Source of the DNA: Elysia chlorotica
Taxonomy: Eukaryota; Mollusca; Gastropoda; Plakobranchidae
Reading direction: 5' to 3'
DNA length: 64,000 nucleotides
Assembly: GCA_003991915.1 (NCBI GenBank)
Contig: RQTK01000795.1
Location: 84,008-148,007 of the forward strand
The notes beneath the pieces were generated by a model that did no database searches, was not told where the DNA came from, and worked only from the letters and a program-made list of their open reading frames with translations. Both the position numbers and the translations under genes were made by a program. Positions 36,658 through 48,100 of the stretch are shown piece after piece; within the stretch, counting starts at the first letter, position 1, and each line of letters begins with the position of its first letter.

Positions 36658-39600
36658 ACTACTACTACTAATTAATGTGAATGTCGCAGTAGAGCTTGGC
36701 TATTAATATGCAATGCACACAAACAATTTTTCAAATAGGTATAGTGCACTCTAAGAATACAAAACGATACAAGCACATAAGCTTTCAACCTTTAAGTCTT
36801 ATTCAGACATTATAACAATGTATACCAACATAATAAGACCCCACATGTAAGAGATAATAAGAGATATACAATAAAGTAAAATAGATAAACTGATCATGAA
36901 TATAAAATATTTAATTGTAAAATAAAAGCAATAGTAGTAAAGAAATCAAATCTAGATCCAAAAAGAGATAAATCTCTAGAAATGTTAATAAAATTATATT
37001 ACATTAATTAGTCTAGATATGAAATGAACTATATCTACAATGAAATAGTTTAAAAAAATACATGTAGTTTATAATTAGTTTAAAATCTATGGCGTAGCTG
37101 ATTTTTTGAGAACGCATAGCATAGATCCCTTGTTTCTACCGAGGCTGCCTTTATTCTCATCCCCGGGATGAGAATAATGCCATTTTGTTATTCGCATCCC
37201 CCCTTGTGTTTAAGACTGCAGTTATTCTCCTCGATTTTATTCTGAGCGCATAATATTGATTTGATCGGAAATAACACTTCACAGCCAAAGAGCTAAGCGT
37301 AGTTATAGTAGCGAAGATCTATCATGTCCATGTTTGGTTTGGTCACATGTTTGATTATTAGATCTAGATCAGAGAAAGATGGAGAGAGAGAGAGAGAGAC
37401 ACACACACACACACAAATAAAAAGATAAAATAGGAGAAGTTTGATTATTAGATCTAGATCTGAGAGAGACAGAGAGAGGGGGGAAGAAAGATAGGATGGG
37501 AGAAGTTTGAAAAATAGACCTAAATCTACGCGAGAGAGAGAGAGAAGGCAGAAGCAGAAAGATAGGATGGGAGAAGTTCGATAATTAGATCTAGATCTAA
37601 GAGACAGAGAGATAGAGATAGAGTTATAAGGAGATTGCACAATAAACTTTTTTCTTTATTTCAGAACTTAATCAAGCATAAAACACATTAAAACTTTCAG
37701 AATAAACAGAAACAAGAAAACGTGATAAACAACAGACAGGTACTTCATTACATGTCTCCCGCTATCTTGTGGACTGACCCCAAGACTGACGTCTGACAAT
37801 TTTATGTGCTACTACACGAGATGGAGCAGGGGTACCACCATTCCTGATCCAACCAGTAGGGCTCGAATCACGGACTTTGCGTGACGCAGTTAACATAAAA
37901 ATAAGTCTTTAGGTACCACATGCAGGGTCAAAAGTCTCTCAACTGTGTACACGTACAGCATGGTTAATGCTGTATCATATATTTTAGATAAATCAACAGT
38001 TCTTAAGCTAATCAAATGCATGCTACCATAAATGCACCTTTAGAAAACAATAAATACATTGTAATTTGTACTGTTAAAAAGATCAAAAAACATGTAGACA
38101 CTGCATGGAAAGAGTAAAAAAAAAACAAAACAAAAACACCTAACAATTTCAGTTGGCAAAATGCTTGTATACATCATAGTTTCCAGTTTTTAAAAGAGCT
38201 AGATCCACTAGGCCTCGTCTCGTCATATCCCGTGAAACCCACAATAGTCTGTGTCATTTGGTAAGGGGGGATGCGAATAACGGAACTGTGTTATTCTCAT
38301 CCCGGGATGCGGATAATCACTGCGTTCTACCGACCCATGTCCAAGGGATCTATGCTAATTGCTATACTATGCAAATCCAGACAGACATCTTTCTCGCTGT
38401 ACAGGAGTGACGCATGCACGAAGAGCACATTCCTTCCAGATGAGCTCTCTGAATATTACGGGACGACAGAACTATAATTATACATCAATTTACTGGTAAA
38501 TTGGTCTAATTTTTCAATTAAAATACAATTCTGGCTCATTTGCACATTCAGGACAGAAAGGAATTGAACTCTCGTAACCGCTACAACCAGAATTTCCGAG
38601 GGTTTTACTGTACCTGCTCCAGACCTTACCCTGATGAAGATGATTCTGTGAGTACTGGATATAAGTATATGTTTTTATGGTATTCTAACAGCATTGCACA
38701 GTTTGCGACTTTCAGCTAATTGCTTTATCTATCTGTGATAAAGTGTTGTTTCCTGATTGTTTGTTAGCCATTTGTTAGTAAACTAATTAATAGTTTTAGC
38801 ACTGAAAAATTATCAGCTTTGTTCATCATACAATTTCAAAAAATTTTGTATGTTGACATCTAGTATCTATTTATATACACTTTTTTGTGTGGCTGTTTTA
38901 TGTATCAACAGTTCTTCCAAAAAGAATAAATAACATAAATGTAGAAAGACAAGTTAATTTATTGATATTCTCGTTAACTATTTTTGTTTCTACTAACTAT
39001 TGGCTACATCCCTAAGACATCAGTGGGAGAAAAGAAGAGTTAAATACAATAGATTCTCACATATCTTGAAGACCTAGAACTTTCAGATGATTTTGCACTG
39101 CTTCCTCAGTTTAAAAAAACAAAAACCCAACAGAAATAGAAAAACAGGATACAGTGTCAAATACCTGTTAACTGATCTTGGAATAAATATATATCAATAA
39201 AAGCAAGACAACAATTCTGTAGCTATCACTACTGGAAAAGAAGGTTACAAGCATCTTTTTAATGTTTCAAACCCTTGTTTTTTTTTATGGAACCTTATAA
39301 TCTTCAAACATTTAGTTTCAGAAATATAAATTTTTCGTTACCTCCATAAATTTGGAACTTCAAGAGAAATTTGTGTTTGCATCAAATATGAATTTTATTT
39401 TTATCACTATTATTGCTCCATTTAACTTGGTCTAGTTTATTGTTTCTTAAGTTTATCATAAAGAATAGAAATACGGTGATTTTTAAAAAAAAATGGGACA
39501 TTCGATAGAGGACTTAATTTTTTCTTCCAATTTATATTCATAGTAACCATGTTACCAGATATTGAAGAGCAATAGGTTACAACGTAGAAACCTTTTCAAA

Positions 39601-42052
39601 AGGTGTCCAAATAAATCTGAATATGAAAGGATTAATTGGTATTGAAACTTAAAGCTGAAATTTGCATAATATTGTAAGGTTAATCAGCTGGGAAGAAATG
39701 AAGTCCATAAGGTACTTGCACAGTCATTTAGCATATTTAACTTTGTTTGACTGAATAGACTGGGTGTATAACTATTTTTAATAACAAGCCTTTTTTGTTG
39801 TCGCAGAGTTACTAAAATTCAGAACATTAATTCTAGCCATCAGCTGTTATATGGTATGGACATTACAAGTCTAACTTTGTAATTTCCTAAATGGCCCTAA
39901 ATTTTCATCAGAAAGTTTTGTTTTAAAGCTGTTTTCTCTCTCGATTTTCAGGTGGAAGATGAGATGATCCAATGCATCATTTGTGAAGATTGGCACCATG
40001 GAAGGGTAAGAAATTTAAAAAAATTGTTTACAGATCTATTGAAATTCGTGGTTTCCCAGTTCACCTCTAAATATCTATAGATGAATATTTCTGGAGACAC
40101 AAATGTCTCTTTGTTCACACATACCACTGCAGTGGAAACCTTATAAAACAAAGTTTGATCATTCAAATTTCTCATAAACTGAATTTTACAAGTAAATGGG
40201 TTATTGTTTTGTATTTGGCTCCTATTGAAATCAGGACTTGTTAGTTGAATTTTCTGCTTATTGCTACCCAAGACATATCTTTAAAAAATGGCGTTGGGAG
40301 AAGGGTGCTGTAGACAAAAAGAAAACAACAGAAAACTATCATAAAATGCAGTTTTAAGCACATGTGTACTTATTTTTAAACTTTTGAGGTTCTGGATTTT
40401 CCCCTTCTATACTTTGAATCCTCTTTCAGATCTGCCTACTTGTACCGATTTGATCGGTACATACCGATTGTCTTCGTCAACCCCTATTTTTCCGATTTCC
40501 CCAGAAACGTACCGATTTTTTTAAAACTGAGGATATCAAGCAGCGCGATCGCCGTTTTTTATTTTTTCAACATCTGCCTCTGTTTGTCGCTCGTCAAGAG
40601 ACACCCAAGACAGGCCTGCTCCCGCAGAAAGCGCGTGGTTGGCATCTTCTACATTTCAGCCGAGTCCGTCTTGATGGCGTATTTTTTCATAGGTCAAGGT
40701 CATGCGCTCTTTATCGAAACCTTTTCTCTTAGATTTTAGTTTCTGAGATGTTCGAAAGAGTACTGATAGTACACGTCCCGGAGGTGCCGACAGGTACGCT
40801 TTGTTATTTTCGTTAACTTTTCCTACCCATGTACACCAATACGTTTGTTCTTTTTTGGATTGAAAATATACATCACAAAAAAAGGTATGTGAGGTACGGC
40901 TACGATTTTCCTCTCAATCATGCGACCGAAATCAGAGAAGAATAAAGAAAGTTTCCTTGCCTGGGTGAAAGAAAATTGTTAAACTATTTAATTATTTTAT
41001 CGATTGGCGATTTTCTTTTTTTTTTTTCTATACTTGTTATACAGTGCTTTTTAGATTGGGTTAGTCAACAACTTCAGCGATACCGATCAATCTCAACTCG
41101 TTGTTTTCTCTTGCGTTTATTCGTCCAAATCATACCGATCTTTCTATTTCAACTTTCAGTTCCAGTCATTGACACTGGCAATAATTTCTAAGCAAGCAAT
41201 GATTCTGATTTGTGTTATCATGAGTTCAATATACGTTTGCAATCAAGTAACGTAGATCTAGTTAATCGTTTATTTGTGCGATTAATACCATCTGAACATC
41301 CAGTCCTCGACCTTCGTCCTTATTTACAAATCTTTCATGTGCAAGAATCTTCCGCGAGGGAACAAGAAATGAAAATCTAGTTCATCTTTTATTCGTCCAA
41401 ATAACACAGATCTTTCAATTTTCACATCCAGTCCTAGGTTATTTCCAACTTGTCATTTTGATTGTTCTTATAGTTTATCAGCCTTTTGTTTTAAGTCTAA
41501 CATTCTTTTGTGAAACATGTGCGCGCCTGTGTCACTTTGCAACCCAAAAAATTTATGTAGATCTAATTCAGACTAAAATCCTAATCTGGAGATAGAAACC
41601 TGGTTCTACTAAGGCGGTATGTCTTGGAGGAGCTACACTGTATCCAAACGACCAGCACATTTGAGATGGAACTCTGAATCGAATCTAGATTTATATTTTA
41701 CTTGTGCATCGATGTGCACTATCTAGACTATGGGTCACAAGGAAGATCCTACAAGGCGACGGGATTACAAAGCGTGATTGCCGGAAATTGGTCGAACATG
41801 TTGTACCTAAGGCTGAGTCTATAAGCACTAAAGACAATTTATAATAGTGTTTGTGACCAAGTTTTGCTATACACGCTTATCGTGTTACTATCAAAAGAAA
41901 TGACAAAAACTCTCAAACTTTTCTCCCTAGCCTCTCTTGGTTTTCTAGACTCATCTTCATCTTCTCTCTCTTCCTCTCTTATTCGGTTTTTATTTCTTCA
42001 TCATCTGATTCCCCCCTCAGTTTGCATGTCTCTCTCTATTTGTCCGTCTGTT

Positions 42053-42125
<73 letters not shown>

Positions 42126-45100
42126 CTCTATCTCTCTCTCTGACTCTTCTGATTCCTCATCTGCTTGAAATCGAAGTGTTTCAGAAAGAGAATGTTTAAT
42201 ATGTTATTACTTTATTTGCTACACAGAGCCACTATTTTGTCACAATGGATTTTTAAGAAAAATGCAGTTAATCAATTTTGATATATTGGGTAAGAATTTA
42301 AAAGCTCCATGAGGCCACAAAGTCACCCCCCAAAGTATTTATATAATCGACAATAGGTTTTTAGGGTGTTGTTTTTTGTTTTTTTTGTGTGTTTTTTTTT
42401 TTAGGTGGTTTTGTTTTTGTCTGTAGCAATTTTGAGGAAGAAACATTTAACATCAATAGTGTGTATAGACACTCCCTATACATATGTATTGAGTATGTAT
42501 AATGGTAAACACTGACCCAACTAAGAGTGAAAAAACTGCTTTTGTACCTATTTTTCATGAAAAATACCTATTTTTTGCCATGGGAGTACCTAAATAGGCC
42601 TTTTCCAAGTAGGCAGACCTGCTCTTTATTCGAAGTTAATATCAAATCAAATCCCAAGCAATTCGAATTATGAGATTTCCACTGTACAGATATTGAGGCA
42701 TTGCTTATGTCTGTTTGGTTTTTCTTTTGCATGCACCATAATGTCCATTATATGTGACTAAATTTTGTACTTTTTGATTTATCTTACTCCAGTTTTGCAG
42801 TGGACAGATGAAGCTCATTGTGAATCATTTAAAATATTTAGCAATCTTTTGCTTCTTGATTGTGAAATATTTAAATTTTCCACTCCACTCTCTCTCTTTG
42901 TTTAGCATCTGCAAACAGAAGTCCCTGACAATTCAGACTACCACGAGATGATCTGCACTGGTTGCATGTGCAAGTATCCCTTTCTATGGGCCTATCATGT
43001 ACAATGTGAATGTGAGTTTTCATGCTATTGGCTTAAGATTTGTATGTTACCTTGTTACACTTACTATAGAAATCTTAACAGGGTCAACTAAGGTAATATC
43101 AGAAACCATTTCTTGATGGAAAGGGGTCTATTTTGGGATCCTTTTCATTTTTAAATTTTTAAAGGGGCAATAATTGAAATTCAAATTTTATCAATTTTCT
43201 TTATCAGTTTTTTTTTCACAAAAGAATAGCAATAGTACAATTCAACAATTAGTCCTTTTACTCTCTGTGAAAAGCCTTTCCAAAATTAAACCTTTTCACG
43301 AAATCAACTCAATGACTATCAAGAATGTGGTGGTTTGGTTTGATACTATTTGGGAAAGGCTTGGTCTATTGTTTGATCTTATGTGTCTTTATCCGTTGTT
43401 AATTCTTTGTATCAGCCAGATGACGATGGTAGTGGTTGCCGATGAATTTGTTAAGTCTGTCTAATACTGACTGTAGAGCTTTCGTCACTGGCCCTCTGGT
43501 TTTATTTCTGTGCTCCTTTATATTTAGAAACTTTGTTGTTGTTTTTCCACCCAAGAGATTCTTTTCAAACTTATGTTGTTTTTTTTTCTCTGTGCCCTCA
43601 TCACCGAGACATGTACAAGTTTTTATATACTGTTTCTCTTCAATAAGAAGCATAACTTCTTCCCACCGTTGTCCTTATTATTAATTTTTTTGTTTGACAA
43701 CATAATTACATAATTCCTTCACCACAGTTTTATAAAACAACCATTTATTTACTAAAACCGCACAATAGACTCATGTAAGGTAATTTCATGAATGTCTGCA
43801 AATATCATTTAACAAAATGGAAAATAAAGGTACTTATTTAATTTAAAAAAAAATACTGTAAGAAGGTTACCAGTCTCCTTGATATTGAACCTACTGATAA
43901 CTTGAAAGTGATATAACTTTCATTTCATGAAGATCAATGAAAATTTTTGTTAACGCATATTGCCAAGGAATCCAGAGTATTTAGAGGTAAAAAACGAACA
44001 AAATTGGTGGTGTCATTAATTAGCTGTAGACATTTAAAAAGAAGTATCGCATATTAAACTGAAAAATCACGAGGGTCTTTTAAAACCGCTCTAACTTCCT
44101 TGATTTTTAACGTATGTTGCACAAAAAAGAACTGAATAAAGAAAGAGATCTGATCAGCACTAAGAGATAAATTTATCCAATGAGGACCGATTAGAACATG
44201 TCTAAACTACAGTTTCTGTTTGAAGTAGAGTCAATTTTTGCTATTTCAACTGCTCACAGTTATCTGCCCCTGCTTGATCAATGAGCACGGCCGTTTATTG
44301 CCATCTGACAGCCTTATCAGTCGTTATGGGAGTCCCATGGGGATGGACGAAGCTGCCTGAGGCAGATCAAAGAAAAACCTAAAGATTCAGAAATCGTGGT
44401 ATATTCGTCGCCGTGTCTGAAGTTTTCAGAAGAGCATCGTTCATTATTCAGATTCTTGAGAACAAATCCGGATATTTTAACAGGATCATACTGATTATCT
44501 GTTTCAAGAGTGTGGCAGGTATATATTATAATGAACATTCTAGTTGCTGATGTTTGGCGTTTGGAAACCAACCTTTACCTTTTATTTAAAATCTTTCTTT
44601 TTATTAACAGTGACATCTGAGATTCAGCCAGATGGGGGTGAAGTGAAAGAAGATGTTGATATAATAAACACCTCATCAGAACTAAAAGAAGATGAGAAAG
44701 TCAATAAACCTAAACAAAGTAACAATTCTAGTCATATAGAGGGCACCGGTACCAAGTCTGAAGTTGGTGAATGCTCTACATCACAGGCGGAGTGTAACAA
44801 AAACAAACCAGTATCTTGTGTGACAGTTTCAAGTCCTTCAAAGAGAAAAACAAATACAACAGGAGATGAAAGAGAAGAGGTATTTTGTTTAGTTTCTTCT
44901 CATTTTGTTTAAGAGGTGATGAATTATCGTTATTTCTGTTTAAAATGTATATGATGCTCATCTTTTTCACTAATGGTATAAAACAATCATGTCCCTAACT
45001 CTTGGTTTGCAGACACTTAAGAATATGGGACAAAAATCTCCCTTCACATTCTGATGCTGCTACTAATAATTTTATACTGTATTTTGAACCTGAAATAATA

Positions 45101-48100
45101 CGATGTTGTTTTTTATCAAAACATTTAGGTACCAGTATCAAAAAAGATAAAAACAGAAGACAGATTCTTGGATAAAAATGACAATTTAAAACCTCAACTT
45201 GAAGAGCAAAGGACCGCTGAGACCCCCAAAACTGGGAACTGTGAATGTTTGCTGAAAACATTACAGAAACGTGTGGTACATCAGTCTGACTGCGCTGTAT
45301 TCTGGTCTGAAGGATGGCGATCCAAGCTGTGCAGATGCTCTGAGTGCTTGGTGAGTATGATGAAGTGCTTAGAAGACATACATTGTTGTAAATGTGATTC
45401 ATAAAAAAAGTTATTGGAAACTTGATTGTTTTTCCTTACAGTTATACCAATAATATCAACTCAGACGGTTAACTGTAAGGTTAATAAAACTGAATGCTTA
45501 ATTAGGATTTGAAAATTATGACTAGGTTGTTTATTCAGAGATATTGGGGAAATGGAAAAAAAATTGTATCTGCCATAATTATAATACTTTTTTTATTTTT
45601 TTTTATTTTAATGTGGGCTCCTTGCGTTATGGTTTTTGTTCCATTGGGTAAAGTATATTACAATTTGTTCTTGCTATTTTCCTGTATACCTATGCTAGAT
45701 AGCATGATTGTTATGCCATTTACTTTAAAGGCAATGTGATTGCATTAAGAACATAAGCCCTTTTAAAAAATCATAAGTGTTTTTACCTCTGCAGCGCTAA
45801 GTTTTTAAAAATCAATTTCTTTTTCCCATGATTTGTTTGGTGACTTTTTACTTTAAGAGATTCAAATTTTTGCAATTTTTAAGATCCATTTCTGGTAGGA
45901 ATAGCCTAAAGTGTAGACCTCATGACTTCAACTAAGTTACGTAAATCTTTATAGACTCAACAGAGTATTATAGCTCAGACCATTTCAATTTGCTAAACTC
46001 ACGCCTGCCTTTTTGTGTGAGATATCAGATTTTTGCAAAAAATTAAAGTGGTTGAATTTGAGGCAAGTGAGAGGCCATGCAGATGACCAGCCCTCTCCTG
46101 AGCTAGTGTGCTAGCCAGTCCTTTTTCTGTTGTATTTTTTTTGTCTCCTGAGCTTAACATGAATAGAAGATTATGAACCCATTAAGCTCAATAGGGGCTT
46201 TGTTTGCTATGTTTATACAGATCTGCATCTGCTTTTCATCAATGATCTATGTGTAAAGAACAGAAATAAATATTTTTTTTTGTTTGTTTATCTAATTCAT
46301 GACTCTTTTGCTTCCAGGAAATGTATCAAGATAGAAACATTGAGTTCCTCATTGATGATTCAGACACAATGCAGGCATATGAAGCCAAAGGCATTGAGGC
46401 TAAAAAAAATGCTACAGCAGCTGAGGAAGATGAAGCTGCAGCTTTTGCCTCCTTGGGGCGCGTTCAGCAAATTGAAGTAGCTCAAGGTCAGTATGAAAAG
46501 TTTTCAGAATGCGCCTTGTTTTCATATCTCCGTGGGTTATTTTCCATTTTAAAATTGTAGTGTTTGAAAGTTTAATTTAAATTTTAAAATAAAAGTTTAA
46601 CCTTTTCCCATCGTCCCCCATACATGTTGATATGCTTTTGTGCTAGAACCTTTTTGTATTGATCTGCACATTGTCCATAAAAAAAAAAAAATAATAATCA
46701 AAGCTTTTAACTTTTCAAATTTTTTAAAAGTCCCCAAAATAGTCTCACACAAGGAATAGGCCTAAAATCATGCGATGTGAAAAGGTTTAAATAGGAATAC
46801 TACTACCACTGCAACAACTGGCTACTACTACAGGTTTGTTGGTTGTTTTAATGTCCAACAGACCTGCCAATCATTCCAATTCAATCAGAATCATCCTGGT
46901 TTTTTTTTGCCAGTAATTCACCTTTTTCCGATTTTCTGATTGTTTGTCGGGGGGGTTAGGAAAGATATTGGGTGCACTCTTTGTTGGTGATATCAACTCA
47001 ATTCTCAACAGAAAGAAGAAAAAAATTGAAACCCATAGGAGCTAGTTTGTACAATACACAAGGCCAAATTGTCAGAATTAGATAGGTTACCCCAAGCTCC
47101 CTGAGTACAAATTGAGACATTGTCAAAATTATCCCACAGTTCTGTTTGCAGTTCACACAAAAATGTTTTAGGGACTTTGCCTCAACAGTGATAGAATTCA
47201 AAAATTCAGTAAAAATGGTTTCATACCAGCATGCATTTCTATTCTGTTTCTTACAATTTTAGATCAGGATGATGACGAGAATTGCTTGTTGTTGAGGACT
47301 ATTTTTTAGCATTACACTGCGCGCTTTTCAGATTTTTTAGAACAAATTCAGATATTTTGGCAGAATCATTCAGATTCTCTGTTCCTGGAGTGTGGCAGGT
47401 CTGCTGTCAGCTGGTCACATAATACTAAGACGAAGCCAACTAGTAGGGGAACAAATCAGAAAAATGAATTTGAGACTTACTAAAAATTTGTTCATAATTG
47501 TACTTACATGTATGTGTTTGCATTCCTCTGCAATGTTTAAGGGATGGAAATGAAAGGTTGAATAATGTTCCCTTTTCTTACTAATTTAGATTCTAGTGAG
47601 ATAATGGTTCTTTGAAATTGTGCATGCTCTAATACTCAATTGGTTTGATTATCAATTTTCAATTTCTTTAATTTTTTTTCCTTCAAATTTGAACCAATTT
47701 TCTATAAGTATTCAAGTATTCTTTCAAACTTGGAAGCCCTTGTTCAGGTTATGGAATGTAAAGGGCCCCATTGACTTTTTGTCTGCGATTAATGTATTAG
47801 TAATGTTGCCTCAATATGCACATTATTAAATTTATTTATTTTTTAATTATAGAATTATATTTAAAATATAACTTTCTGCTCACGCTTACAAAGTGGTATG
47901 ACTGAAATTTTAGTTTTGCATCCAGTGCATGAAAATTATGAAATTATGGGGGGAAAATAGATCATGAAATGTTTCCTCTCATGGTACATGTACATGTATT
48001 ATCACAATTTCCAATTTCTTCAATTTTTTTTTTTTAATTTGAACCAATTTTATATAAATATTCTTTCAAACTGGTTAATCGATCAGTAAATAATGTTTCG

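Larger units (their letters stand above)
37119..38355. mobile_element. TA-flanked DNA element with about 100-bp imperfect terminal inverted repeats
   Basis: The left end GCATAGATCCCTTG (37119) and the right end CAAGGGATCTATGC (to 38355) are inverted, and each is flanked by TA. The similarity extends inward about 100 bp on each side: both arms carry CCCGGGATGAGAATAA and GTTATTCGCATCCCCCCTT. This suggests a Tc1/mariner-type non-autonomous element by target site. The interior holds a minisatellite and an antisense SINE piece and shows no transposase. Confidence 0.75.
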
